In this document: positions 31,633-40,409 of the stretch, one piece after another | Layout of the letters: the number at the start of each line of letters is the position of its first letter | How positions within the stretch are numbered: the stretch's first letter is position 1 | Assembly: GCA_023389055.1 (NCBI GenBank) | Contig: JAEWFA010000053.1 | Coordinates: 96,402 to 160,401 of the forward strand | Source of the DNA: Pseudomonadota bacterium | GTDB lineage: Bacteria > Pseudomonadota > Gammaproteobacteria > Burkholderiales > Burkholderiaceae_E | Direction: 5' to 3' | DNA: 64,000 nucleotides | Program-made: the position numbers and the translations under genes | Notes under the pieces: model-generated | What the model was told of the DNA's origin: nothing | What the model saw: only the letters and a program-made list of their open reading frames with translations | Databases searched by the model: none

Positions 31633-33879
31633 ATGCAATTCCGTTTCCCCATCGTCATCATCGACGAGGACTGGCGCGCCGATTCCGCCAGCGGCCTGGG
31701 CATCCGCGCGCTCGCCAAGGCGATCGAGGAGCAGCACTGGGAGGTGGTGGGCGGCTTCACCTACACCGACGTGTCGATGGTGGCCAACCAGGCGGCGCGC
31801 GCGTCGGCGTTCATCGTGTCGATCGACGACGAGGAACTGGGCGGCGACCCGGATGTGGAGCCGGCGGCCGTCATCGAGCTGCGCAAGTTCATCGTCGAGA
31901 CGCGCCGTCGCAACGCCGACATCCCGATCTTCCTGTTCGGCGAGACGCGCACGTCGCAGCACATCCCGAACGAGATCCTGCGCGAGCTGCACGGCTTCAT
32001 CCACATGTTCGAGGACACGCCGGAGTTCGTCGCGCGCTACATCATTCGCGAGGCGACGAACTACCTGAACTCGCTCGCGCCGCCGTTCTTCAAGGCGCTG
32101 GTGAACTACGCGCACGACGGTTCGTACTCGTGGCATTGCCCGGGGCATTCGGGCGGCGTTGCGTTCCTGAAGAGTCCGGTGGGGCAGATGTTCCACCAGT
32201 TTTTCGGCGAGAACATGCTGCGCGCCGACGTCTGCAATGCGGTGGACGAACTCGGCCAGCTGCTCGACCACACCGGACCGGTGGCGGCGTCCGAGCGCAA
32301 CGCGGCGCGCATCTTCAACACCGACCACCTGTTCTTCGTGACCAACGGAACGTCCACGTCGAACAAGATCGTCTGGCACGCGACGGTGGGCAACAACGAC
32401 GTCGTGCTGGTGGATCGCAACTGCCACAAGTCGATCCTGCACGCGATCACGATGACCGGGACGATTCCGATCTTCCTGCAGCCCACGCGCAATCACCTGG
32501 GCATCATCGGACCGATTCCGCTCGAGGAGTTCGATCCGGCGAACATCCAGCGCAAGATCGACGCCAATCCGCTGATCACCGACAAGAGCGCGCGTCCGCG
32601 CGTGATGACGATCACCCAGTCGACCTACGACGGCGTGGTCTACAACGTGGAGATGATGAAGCGCACGCTGGGCAACTACATCGAGAACCTGCACTTCGAT
32701 GAGGCGTGGCTGCCGCACGCGGCGTTCCACCCGTTCTATCACGAGTTCCACGCCATCGGCCCGAATCGCCCGCGCAGCTCGGACACGATGATCTTTTCCA
32801 CGCAGTCCACGCACAAGCTGCTGGCCGGGCTGTCGCAGGCGTCGCAGATCCTCGTGCAGGACCCGGTGAACCGCAAGCTCGACCGCCATCGCTTCAATGA
32901 GGCGTTCCTGATGCACACCTCCACCAGTCCGCAGTACGCGATCATCGCTTCCTGCGACGTCGCGGCCGCGATGATGGAGCCGCCCGGAGGCACCGCGCTC
33001 GTCGAGGAGTCGATCTTCGAGTCGCTCGAGTTTCGCCGCGCGATGCGCAAGGTGGACGACGAGTACGGCTCCGACTGGTGGTTCAAGGTCTGGGGGCCGA
33101 AGGACCTCGTCGACAACGGCATCGGGCGGCGCGAGAGCTGGTTCCTGCGTTCGAGCGACAAGTGGCACGGCTTCGGCAAGCTGGCCACGCATTTCACGAT
33201 GCTCGACCCGATCAAGGCGACGATCGTCACGCCCGGCCTGGACATGAACGGCAAGTTCGCGCCGTCGGGCATTCCCGCGTCGATCGTCACCAAGTACCTC
33301 GCCGAGCACGGCGTCGTCGTCGAGAAGACGGGGCTCTACTCGTTCTTCGTGATGTTCACGATCGGCATCACGAAGGGCCGCTGGAACACGCTCGTCACCG
33401 AGCTGCAGCAGTTCAAGACCGACTACGACACCAACCAGCCGCTGTGGCGCGTGATGCCCGAGTTCGTGCAGGCCTTCCCCGCCTACGAGCGCATCGGGCT
33501 GCGCGATCTCGCCTCGCAGATCCACGAGCAGTACCGCCGCTACGGCATCGCGCGCGTCACCACCGAGATGTACCTGTCGAACATGCAGCCCGCGATGCGG
33601 CCGTCGGAAGCCTTCGAGTGCCTGGCGCACCGGCATGTGGAGCGCGTGCCGATCGACGAGCTCGAAGGGCGCATCACGACGATGCTCGTCACGCCGTACC
33701 CGCCCGGCATTCCGCTGCTGATTCCCGGCGAGCGCTTCAACAAGCCGATCGTCGAGTACCTGAAGTTCGCGCGCGATTTCAACGCGAGTTTCCCCGGCTT
33801 CGAGACGGACGTGCACGGGCTCGTCGTCGAGATCGAGGGCGGAATGATGCGGTATTACGTCGACTGCGTACGGGACTGA
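31633..33879 (+). CDS. Arginine/lysine/ornithine decarboxylase (PLP-dependent, fold III-type wing architecture)
   Basis: The 748-residue protein has the order of inducible basic amino-acid decarboxylases: an N-terminal receiver-like wing domain (about 1-130), a PLP-binding core with SWHCPGHSGGVAFLKSPVG and the Schiff-base lysine in STHKLLAGLSQAS (Lys 395), and a C-terminal domain. It removes the alpha carboxyl group of Arg, Lys or Orn to give the polyamine-type amine, raising pH or feeding polyamine synthesis. Length matches AdiA/LdcI (about 710-755). Substrate cannot be told by eye. It stands alone; a sigma-54-like site lies upstream. Confidence 0.92.
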   Translation: MQFRFPIVIIDEDWRADSASGLGIRALAKAIEEQHWEVVGGFTYTDVSMVANQAARASAFIVSIDDEELGGDPDVEPAAVIELRKFIVETRRRNADIPIFLFGETRTSQHIPNEILRELHGFIHMFEDTPEFVARYIIREATNYLNSLAPPFFKALVNYAHDGSYSWHCPGHSGGVAFLKSPVGQMFHQFFGENMLRADVCNAVDELGQLLDHTGPVAASERNAARIFNTDHLFFVTNGTSTSNKIVWHATVGNNDVVLVDRNCHKSILHAITMTGTIPIFLQPTRNHLGIIGPIPLEEFDPANIQRKIDANPLITDKSARPRVMTITQSTYDGVVYNVEMMKRTLGNYIENLHFDEAWLPHAAFHPFYHEFHAIGPNRPRSSDTMIFSTQSTHKLLAGLSQASQILVQDPVNRKLDRHRFNEAFLMHTSTSPQYAIIASCDVAAAMMEPPGGTALVEESIFESLEFRRAMRKVDDEYGSDWWFKVWGPKDLVDNGIGRRESWFLRSSDKWHGFGKLATHFTMLDPIKATIVTPGLDMNGKFAPSGIPASIVTKYLAEHGVVVEKTGLYSFFVMFTIGITKGRWNTLVTELQQFKTDYDTNQPLWRVMPEFVQAFPAYERIGLRDLASQIHEQYRRYGIARVTTEMYLSNMQPAMRPSEAFECLAHRHVERVPIDELEGRITTMLVTPYPPGIPLLIPGERFNKPIVEYLKFARDFNASFPGFETDVHGLVVEIEGGMMRYYVDCVRD

Positions 33880-33919
33880 GTCGCCGGCCCGTCTGCCGAC
33901 CCCGCCCGATCGCCTCGCG

Positions 33920-34423
33920 TCAAACGTCCACCGACCTTAGCCGCGCGTCCGGCGCTCTCACGACGAGTCGCGTCCCCGCGATGACGTCGTACAACGCCCG
34001 TCGATCCGGATCGACGAGCGACCAGCCGAACGGCACGAGCACCAGCAGGTTCAGCCACCCCGAAACGTAGTACCCCACCGCCAGCGCCCCGACGCCCAGA
34101 GCCGCCACTGCCGCGAAGCGCGCGAAGGCCCGCACCGGACTCACCGGCCCCCCCGCGCGCGTCTGCAACTGCAGCGACATCGTCTTCATCGGCAGCGACC
34201 TTCGCCCCTCGCTCCAGAAGTACGTGAAGTACGCGGCCAGCACGCCCAGCGTGAACCACTGGAACACGGTGCGCAGCGCGCCCGGATGGCCGCGGAACTG
34301 CGTCAACGCGGAAAAGACGTAGTCGGCGAACCAGACGACGCCGAAGAGGATGATGGCTTCGTAGGCGAAGCCGATGAACCGGCGCCAGGGATCGGCGGCC
34401 GGCGCGAGCCCGGGCGGCGCCAT
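33920..34423 (-). CDS. RDD family membrane protein
   Basis: The 167-residue protein has the RDD domain pattern: WRRFIGFAYEAIILFGVVWF, YFTYFWSEGRRSLPMKTMSLQL and LVDPDRRALYDVIAGTRLV, with about four membrane segments. Function is unknown; some RDD proteins are transporters. It is the last gene of a four-gene run (sigma factor, DUF3619, DUF3106, RDD) in which neighbours overlap by one to four bases, a conserved betaproteobacterial cluster. ATG 34423 overlaps the DUF3106 stop. Confidence 0.85.
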   Translation of the reverse strand: MAPPGLAPAADPWRRFIGFAYEAIILFGVVWFADYVFSALTQFRGHPGALRTVFQWFTLGVLAAYFTYFWSEGRRSLPMKTMSLQLQTRAGGPVSPVRAFARFAAVAALGVGALAVGYYVSGWLNLLVLVPFGWSLVDPDRRALYDVIAGTRLVVRAPDARLRSVDV

Positions 34424-34995
34424 CAGTAGACGACGCGCCGCGGACGCTTCACGGGCTTGCGGTTGCGCTTGACGACGTCGGCGAGCGGTTGCGCGGCCTG
34501 CTTGGCGAGCCCGGTGCGCGCGCCCGCATGACGGGCTGCGGTGTTGCTCGTCGTGCCGCTCGTTCGCAGCACCGCGCGCTGCTCGGGCGTGAGCTCGCGG
34601 TAGCGCTCCCACCGTGCCTGTCGTTCGTCGGGATCGAGGCGCTTGGCGAGCCGGTAGTTCTGCCGCGCGAGTCGGCGCTGCTCGGGCGTGAGCTTCGCCC
34701 ATTCGCGGATGCGCTCGTCGACCCGTTCGCGCTGCTCGTCGGACATCTTCGGGACGCGCTCGGCGAGCTTGAGCCACCCGCGTTTCTCGTCGGCCGACCA
34801 GCTGTTCCATTGCGGCTCGAAGGGCGCGAGCGCGGCCTGCTGCGCGCTCGTGAGGTCGCTCCACAGCGGCTGCACCAGCGGCAACAGCGAGCCGCGCGGT
34901 GCGGCAGCGGGATCGGCCACCGACAGCGCCGGCGCGACGGCGATGCTCGCGATCAGCACGAGCGCTGCGAGGGCGGGTCGGCGCAGCTGGTTCAT
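34423..34995 (-). CDS. DUF3106 exported protein
   Basis: The 190-residue protein has a signal peptide (PALAALVLIASIAVAPALSVA) and then a DUF3106 region with repeated Trp and Arg-rich helices: LVQPLWSDLTSAQQAALAP, WNSWSADEKRGWLKLAERV, MSDEQRERVDERIREWAKL and LTPEQRRLARQNYRL. The repeats of TxEQR suggest a CpxP/Spy-like helical periplasmic protein, perhaps a chaperone or anti-sigma partner. It overlaps the DUF3619 gene by four bases. The C-terminus is strongly basic. Confidence 0.85.
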   Translation of the reverse strand: MNQLRRPALAALVLIASIAVAPALSVADPAAAPRGSLLPLVQPLWSDLTSAQQAALAPFEPQWNSWSADEKRGWLKLAERVPKMSDEQRERVDERIREWAKLTPEQRRLARQNYRLAKRLDPDERQARWERYRELTPEQRAVLRTSGTTSNTAARHAGARTGLAKQAAQPLADVVKRNRKPVKRPRRVVY

Positions 34996-35438
34996 TGCTC
35001 GCGCTCCCGCTCCCGCTCCTGCTCGCGCGAATGCGAAGCGACGTTGCGCAGGTACACGCCGAAGCCGCGGTCGGCGTAGGCCGAAATCGGGACGTCGTCG
35101 GCGAGCATCGCGGCATCGATTTCGGCGAGGTCGTCCACGCGCTGCTGCGCGTCGAACACCGAGATGCCGAACAAGCCGGCGGCGACGAGCGCGATCGGAA
35201 CGATGACCGCTGCGAGGCGCCAGACGAGCCGCGGGGCCGGGCCGCCGGCGAGTTCCCCCGAAGGGCGGTGCCCGACGTGCACCGCTTCGCGCGCAGCACG
35301 CACCGCTGTGTCGGTGCGGGCGCGGGCCAGAGCGGCGGCGCGCGCGGCCGCCAGCCGATGGGTGGCGCGGAAGGGCAGGCGATCGGCGGATTCGTCGAGC
35401 GCGATGCGCGCGATCCGGGCGAGTTCTCGTTCGTTCAT
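34992..35438 (-). CDS. DUF3619 membrane protein, possible anti-sigma factor
   Basis: The 148-residue protein has an N-terminal cytoplasmic helical region (NERELARIARIALDESADRL), one membrane segment near residue 85 (LAAVIVPIALVAAGLFGISVF) and a periplasmic end (AEIDAAMLADDVPISAYADRGF). The layout, together with the start overlapping the sigma factor stop by four bases, suggests it holds the sigma factor at the membrane. That role is inference from position; DUF3619 has no assigned function. The C-terminus is a run of Arg/Glu. Confidence 0.82.
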   Translation of the reverse strand: MNERELARIARIALDESADRLPFRATHRLAAARAAALARARTDTAVRAAREAVHVGHRPSGELAGGPAPRLVWRLAAVIVPIALVAAGLFGISVFDAQQRVDDLAEIDAAMLADDVPISAYADRGFGVYLRNVASHSREQEREREREQ

Positions 35439-35998
35439 CGTTCGATTCCGCGGGCGGCGAGGGCTTCGGCCAGCGTATGCGCTGCGCGCGAGCAGTGCGT
35501 CTTCACGCTTCCTTCCGAGCAACCCATCACGAGCGCCGTCTCGGCAACGTTCAGATCCTCCCAGTAACGCAGCAGGAACGCCTCGCGTTGACGTCGCGGC
35601 AGCCGGGCGATTTCCCCGTCGAGAATCGATCGCAGTTCAGCGCGTTCGACCGCATCGGCGGTCTCGTCGGCGTCGGTACCGGCGTCGAGCGATTCGAGCG
35701 CTTCGGATTCGGTCTGGGTGCCGTTCTCGTCGCCCTGAAGCGCGGAAAGCGGCGTCGTCCACAGGTTGCGCACGCGCTGCCGCCGGAAATGGTCGGTGAT
35801 CGCGTTCTGCAGGATGCGGTGAAAGAGCATCGGCAGCTCTGCGGCCGGGCGTGTGCCGTAGCGGCTGGCCAGCCGCAGCATGGCGTCCTGCACGACGTCG
35901 AGGGCGCCATCGCTGTCGCGCATCGCGAACATCGCATGCTTGAACGCGCGGCGCTCGACCCCGGCGAGGAAATCGGACAACTCCTGGCGACTTGCCAT
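35435..35998 (-). CDS. ECF-type RNA polymerase sigma factor
   Basis: The 187-residue protein has sigma region 2 (RAFKHAMFAMRDSDGALDVVQDAMLRL), an acidic linker, and region 4 (LPRRQREAFLLRYWEDLNVAETALVMGCSEGSVKTHCSRA). It lacks regions 1 and 3, as ECF factors do. It heads the cluster with DUF3619, DUF3106 and RDD, which may be its regulators and targets. The start ATG 35998 gives the usual length. Confidence 0.92.
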   Translation of the reverse strand: MASRQELSDFLAGVERRAFKHAMFAMRDSDGALDVVQDAMLRLASRYGTRPAAELPMLFHRILQNAITDHFRRQRVRNLWTTPLSALQGDENGTQTESEALESLDAGTDADETADAVERAELRSILDGEIARLPRRQREAFLLRYWEDLNVAETALVMGCSEGSVKTHCSRAAHTLAEALAARGIER

Positions 35999-36081
35999 TC
36001 GGGCCTTCGAGCGGCGCGATCCTCGACGAAAAAGACGCTGCGGATGCTAGCAGAAGGGGTGCGTGGGCAGGCGCCGGCGCC

Positions 36082-36111
36082 TTGACCGGCGGTGCTGCGC
36101 CGCAGTATTCT
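36082..36111 (+). promoter_or_regulatory. Sigma-70 promoter of the ilvIHC cluster
   Basis: TTGACC (36082-36087), an 18-base spacer, and TATTCT (36106-36111). The leader up to ilvI is about 170 bases. I looked for a leader peptide rich in Leu, Ile or Val and found none. Confidence 0.55.
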
Positions 36112-36290
36112 GTGGCGCTTATCCCTACGCGCGAAACTGCACCGGGCTGCCTTCACGAGAGGTACGTCGGGCGCATCCGATCAAAACTCGCAGGACCCGT
36201 GTCGAGGTCTGCGTCGTGGCTCCGGAAGCAGCACACCGGCAGCCATGGCGCCGGCGGCGGATCTTCCTGCCCTTGAAAGGACTACTTCAG

Positions 36291-38012
36291 ATGGAACTCA
36301 CCGGCGCGGAAATCGTCGTCCGTTGTCTGCAGGAAGAAGGCGTCGAGCACGTCTTCGGCTATCCCGGCGGCGCCGTTCTCTACATCTACGACGCGATCTT
36401 CAACCAGGAGAAGATCCGCCACGTGCTCGTGCGCCACGAGCAGGCCGCCGCGCACGCGGCCGACGGCTATGCGCGCTCCACCGGCAAGGTGGGCGTATGC
36501 CTGGTCACCAGCGGGCCGGGCGTCACCAACGCCGTCACCGGTATCGCCACGGCCTATACCGACTCGATTCCGATGGTCGTGATCACCGGCCAGGTGCCCA
36601 CGCACGCGATCGGCGAGGACGCTTTCCAGGAGGCCGACACGGTCGGCATCACGCGTCCCTGCGTGAAGCACAACTTCCTCGTGAAGGACGTGCGCGACCT
36701 GGCCGTCACGATCAAGAAGGCGTTTCACATCGCCTCCACCGGCCGGCCCGGCCCGGTGCTCGTCGACATCCCGAAGGACGTCACTCGCGCGCAGTGCCGC
36801 TTCGAGTACCCCAAGACGGTGTCGATGCGCTCGTACAACCCGGTCACCCGCGGACACCAGGGGCAGATCAAGAAGGCGCTGGGGCTGATCCTCACCGCCG
36901 AGCGCCCGATGATCTACGCCGGCGGCGGCGTCGTGCTGGCCAATGCGTCGGAGGAATTGAACCGCTTCGCGGAACTGCTCGACTTCCCGGTAACCACCAC
37001 GTTGATGGGCCTGGGCGGCTACCGCTCGAGCGAGCGCAAGTGGGTGGGCATGCCCGGCATGCACGGCACCTACGAGGCGAACATGTCGATGCAGCACTGC
37101 GACGTGTTGATCGGCATCGGGGCGCGCTTCGACGATCGCGTCATCGGCAACCCGAAACACTTCGCGCAGAACCCGCGCAAGATCATCCACCTCGACATCG
37201 ACCCGTCGTCGATCTCCAAGCGGGTTCGCGTCGACGTGCCGATCGTCGGCGACGTGCGCGAGACGCTGCGCGAGATGATCGCGCTGCTCGAGCAGACGAT
37301 GGCCGCGGGGCAGAAGACCAACGCCGCGGCGGTGGCGAACTGGTGGAAGCAGATCGACGAATGGCGCGGTCGCAACTGCCTGAACTATCGCAACAGCGAA
37401 GAGGTGATCAAGCCGCAGTCCGTCGTTCAGAAACTGTGGGAGATCACCGACGGCGACGCGTTCATCACCTCCGACGTCGGTCAGCACCAGATGTGGGCCG
37501 CCCAGTACTACGGCTTCGACAAGCCGCGTCGGTGGATCAACTCCGGCGGCCTGGGCACGATGGGCGTCGGGCTGCCGTTCGCGATGGGCGTGCTGCTCGC
37601 CAATCCGGGCGCGAAGGTCGCCTGCATCACCGGCGAGGGCTCCATCCAGATGAACATCCAGGAGCTGTCGACCTGCAAGCAGTACAACCTGCCGGTGAAG
37701 ATCGTCAACCTGAACAACGGTTACCTGGGCATGGTGCGCCAGTGGCAGCAGATCGAGTACGGCAGCCGCTATTCGCAGTCGTACGTGGACGCGCTGCCCG
37801 ACTTCGTCGCGCTGGCGCAGGCCTACGGGCACGTCGGCATCCGCGTGGAGCGCCCGCAGGACATCGCGCCGGCGCTGCGCGATGCGTTCGGAAAATACAA
37901 GGACCGTCTCGTCTTCCTCGACTTCATCACCGACAAGACCGAGAACGTCTGGCCGATGGTGCAGGGCGGCAAGGGCCTGACCGAGATGCTGCTCGGCTCC
38001 GAAGATCTGTGA
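36291..38012 (+). CDS. ilvI: Acetolactate synthase large subunit
   Basis: The 573-residue ThDP enzyme joins two pyruvates to acetolactate, or pyruvate and 2-ketobutyrate to acetohydroxybutyrate, in valine, leucine and isoleucine synthesis. The N-terminal ThDP domain has HVFGYPGGAVLYIYDAIF with the catalytic Glu in VRHEQAAAHAADGYAR; the central FAD-type domain follows; the C-terminal ThDP-binding motif is GEGSIQMNIQELSTCKQYNLP with NLNNGYLGMVRQWQ. ATG 36291 is the first codon with similarity; long open frames upstream are not part of it. The small subunit follows eight bases later. Confidence 0.96.
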   Translation: MELTGAEIVVRCLQEEGVEHVFGYPGGAVLYIYDAIFNQEKIRHVLVRHEQAAAHAADGYARSTGKVGVCLVTSGPGVTNAVTGIATAYTDSIPMVVITGQVPTHAIGEDAFQEADTVGITRPCVKHNFLVKDVRDLAVTIKKAFHIASTGRPGPVLVDIPKDVTRAQCRFEYPKTVSMRSYNPVTRGHQGQIKKALGLILTAERPMIYAGGGVVLANASEELNRFAELLDFPVTTTLMGLGGYRSSERKWVGMPGMHGTYEANMSMQHCDVLIGIGARFDDRVIGNPKHFAQNPRKIIHLDIDPSSISKRVRVDVPIVGDVRETLREMIALLEQTMAAGQKTNAAAVANWWKQIDEWRGRNCLNYRNSEEVIKPQSVVQKLWEITDGDAFITSDVGQHQMWAAQYYGFDKPRRWINSGGLGTMGVGLPFAMGVLLANPGAKVACITGEGSIQMNIQELSTCKQYNLPVKIVNLNNGYLGMVRQWQQIEYGSRYSQSYVDALPDFVALAQAYGHVGIRVERPQDIAPALRDAFGKYKDRLVFLDFITDKTENVWPMVQGGKGLTEMLLGSEDL

Positions 38013-38019
38013 GGCGGTG

Positions 38020-38511
38020 ATGAAGCACATCGTTTCGATCCTGATGGAAAACGAGCCCGGTGCGCTCTCGCGCGTGGTCGGCCTGTTCTCGGCGCGCGGC
38101 TACAACATCGAGACGCTCACGGTGGCGCCTACCGAAGACCGCTCGCTGTCGCGGATGACGGTCGTCACCAGCGGCTCCGACGACGTCATCGAGCAGATCA
38201 CCAAGCAGCTGAACCGGCTCATCGACGTCGTCAAGGTGGTCGACCTCACCGAGAGCCCCTTCATCGAGCGCGAGCTGATGCTGATCAAGGTGCGCGCCAC
38301 CGGCAAGGAGCGCGAGGAGATGAAGCGGATGGCGGACATCTTCCGCGGCCGCATCATCGACGTCACCGAACGCACCTACACGATCGAGCTCACCGGCGAC
38401 GGCCAGAAGCTCGACGCCTTCATCGACGCCCTCGATCGCGCATCGATTCTCGAGACCGTGAGAACGGGATCGTCGGGCATCGCGCGCGGCGAGCGGGTTC
38501 TCAAAGTCTAG
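38020..38511 (+). CDS. ilvH: Acetolactate synthase small (regulatory) subunit
   Basis: The 163-residue protein has an N-terminal ACT domain (KHIVSILMENEPGALSRVVGLF, then ARGYNIETLTVAPTED) that binds valine for feedback inhibition, and a C-terminal domain (LMLIKVRATGKEREEMKRMADIF) that contacts the large subunit. ATG 38020 is chosen; GTG 38017 is next to it. It is followed by a repeat-rich gap and then ilvC. Confidence 0.95.
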   Translation: MKHIVSILMENEPGALSRVVGLFSARGYNIETLTVAPTEDRSLSRMTVVTSGSDDVIEQITKQLNRLIDVVKVVDLTESPFIERELMLIKVRATGKEREEMKRMADIFRGRIIDVTERTYTIELTGDGQKLDAFIDALDRASILETVRTGSSGIARGERVLKV

Positions 38512-38652
38512 TGAAGGGTGAAGGGTCAAGGGTAAAGGGGAAAAGGTGCGGGGCTTCGCCCCGAGGTGGCACGCGGGCTTGCCCGGGTTTTGCCCTTCAC
38601 CCTTCACCCTTCACCCTTCACTTCCACGATTCACCCTTCACCCTTCACCATC
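38512..38652. repeat. Inverted arrays of a heptamer with a central hairpin
   Basis: Between ilvH and ilvC, the left side has about four copies of TGAAGGG and variants, and the right side about seven copies of the complement (CCCTTCA) in two blocks. Between them is a hairpin CGGGGCTTCGCCCCG. The arrays could fold into one long stem in mRNA. This is a simple-sequence repeat region between two operon genes, not a CRISPR. Confidence 0.85.
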
Positions 38653-38662
38653 AGGAGAAAGA

Positions 38663-39679
38663 ATGAAAGTGTTCTACGACAAAGACTGCGACCTCAAACT
38701 CATCAAGTCGAAGAAGGTCGCCGTCATCGGCTATGGCTCGCAGGGGCATGCGCATGCACAGAACCTGAACGACTCGGGCGTGAAGGTCGTCGTCGGCGTG
38801 CGCAAGGGCGGCGCGTCGTGGGAGAAGGTGCGCAAGGCGGGGCTCGAAGTCGCGGAGATCGGCGCGGCGGTGAAGGATGCCGACTTCGTCATGCTGCTGA
38901 TGCCCGACGAGCACATCGCCAGCGTCTGGGCCAACGAGATCGAGCCGCACGTGAAGCAGGGCGCCACGCTCGCTTTCGCGCACGGCTTCAACATCCATTA
39001 CGGCCAGGTGGTGCCGCGCGATGATCTCGACGTCGTGATGATCGCGCCGAAGGCACCGGGTCACACCGTGCGCTCCACCTACGCGGCGGGCGGCGGCGTG
39101 CCGATGCTCGTCGCCGTGCACCAGGACCGCTCGGGCATCGCGCGCGACACCGCGCTGTCGTACGCCGCGGCGATCGGCGGCGGGCGCGCCGGCATCATCG
39201 AGACGAATTTCCGCGAGGAAACCGAAACCGACCTCTTCGGCGAGCAGACCGTCCTGTGCGGCGGTACGGTCGACCTGATCAAGGCCGGCTTCGAGACGCT
39301 GGTGGAAGCCGGCTACGCGCCCGAGATGGCGTACTTCGAGTGCCTGCACGAGCTCAAGCTCATCGTCGACCTCATCTACGAGGGCGGCCTGGCGAACATG
39401 AACTACTCGATCTCGAACAATGCCGAGTTCGGCGAGTACGTCACCGGCCCGACGATCGTCACCGCCGAGACGAAGAAGGCGATGAAGGCCGCGCTCGAGC
39501 GCATCCAGAGCGGCGAGTACGCCAAGGAGTTCATCCTCGAGAACCGCGCGGGCGCCCCCACGCTGCTGTCGCGCCGTCGCCGGCTCGCCGAACACCCGAT
39601 CGAACAGGTCGGCGAGAAGCTGCGTGCGATGATGCCGTGGATCAAGGCCAACAAGCTGGTCGACAAGTCCCGCAACTGA
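38663..39679 (+). CDS. ilvC: Ketol-acid reductoisomerase
   Basis: The 338-residue class I enzyme isomerises and reduces acetolactate with NADPH and Mg2+. Visible are the Rossmann motif VIGYGSQGHAHAQNLNDSG, the VVGVRKGGASW specificity loop, APKAPGHTVRSTY, and the metal-binding acidic residues in NFREETETDLFGEQTVLCGG and YFECLHELKLIVDLIYEGG. Length is exactly typical. AGGAGAAAG precedes ATG 38663. It continues the branched-chain amino acid cluster. Confidence 0.97.
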   Translation: MKVFYDKDCDLKLIKSKKVAVIGYGSQGHAHAQNLNDSGVKVVVGVRKGGASWEKVRKAGLEVAEIGAAVKDADFVMLLMPDEHIASVWANEIEPHVKQGATLAFAHGFNIHYGQVVPRDDLDVVMIAPKAPGHTVRSTYAAGGGVPMLVAVHQDRSGIARDTALSYAAAIGGGRAGIIETNFREETETDLFGEQTVLCGGTVDLIKAGFETLVEAGYAPEMAYFECLHELKLIVDLIYEGGLANMNYSISNNAEFGEYVTGPTIVTAETKKAMKAALERIQSGEYAKEFILENRAGAPTLLSRRRRLAEHPIEQVGEKLRAMMPWIKANKLVDKSRN

Positions 39680-39707
39680 TCGTCATCGAGCGCAGTACCC
39701 CGCACGA

Positions 39708-40409
39708 GTGAGCCGCATCCGCTACCCGCATCCGATCGTCGCACGCGAAGGCTGGCCGTATATCGCGCTGGCCGTCGTCGTCGCGGCGGCGGTCACGGTC
39801 GTCGGCGGCTGGTGGTCCGCGCCGCTGTGGCTGATCGCGCTGTTCGTGCTGCAGTTCTTCCGAGATCCGCCGCGCGACGCGCCCGAGGGCGAGCGCCTCG
39901 TGCTGGCCCCGGCCGACGGACGGGTGATCTCGATCGGGAAGATGCGCGATCCGTACGCCGGCGATCGCGAAGCGCTGCGGGTGTCGGTGTTCATGAACGT
40001 GTTCAACGTGCATTCGAATCGCGCACCGGTCGACGGGCGCATCGAGCGCATCGACTACTTCCCGGGCAAGTTCGTCAACGCCGACCTCGACAAGGCCTCC
40101 GAGCACAACGAGCGCAACGCGCTCGTGATCCGCACCGAAGACGGCTCGTTGGTCACCTGCGTGCAGGTCGCCGGCCTGGTCGCCCGGCGCATCCTGTGCT
40201 ACGTGAAGGCGGGCGACGTGCTGCATCGCGGCCAGCGTTTCGGCTTCATCCGCTTCGGTTCGCGCGTCGACGTCCTTCTGCCGCCCGGCTCGCGGCTCTT
40301 CGTCGGGGTCGGCGAGAAGGTGCACGCGACGACGACGCCGCTGGCCGAGCTGCCCACGGCGGCTCGGGCGGCCGCTGCACCGGCCGCCACGCAGGTCGAC
40401 GGTGCCTGA
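39708..40409 (+). CDS. psd: Phosphatidylserine decarboxylase proenzyme
   Basis: The 233-residue protein belongs to the short PSD type. It has two hydrophobic segments at the N-terminus, LVLAPADGRVISIG, the conserved FMNVFNVHSNRAPVDG, and the self-cleavage site RFGSRVDVLLP, where Ser becomes the pyruvoyl group. It makes phosphatidylethanolamine from phosphatidylserine at the inner membrane. The start is GTG 39708. Its end overlaps the start of pssA, which supplies its substrate. Confidence 0.93.
   Translation: MSRIRYPHPIVAREGWPYIALAVVVAAAVTVVGGWWSAPLWLIALFVLQFFRDPPRDAPEGERLVLAPADGRVISIGKMRDPYAGDREALRVSVFMNVFNVHSNRAPVDGRIERIDYFPGKFVNADLDKASEHNERNALVIRTEDGSLVTCVQVAGLVARRILCYVKAGDVLHRGQRFGFIRFGSRVDVLLPPGSRLFVGVGEKVHATTTPLAELPTAARAAAAPAATQVDGA

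Noticed and set aside
36092..38020. Long second-frame ORF over ilvI
   Set aside because: It is the shadow of ilvI in a GC-rich genome; its translation is Arg/Ala-rich without domains.
38512..38652. Heptamer repeats as a CRISPR array
   Set aside because: Units are only seven bases, contiguous and inverted, without spacers or cas genes.
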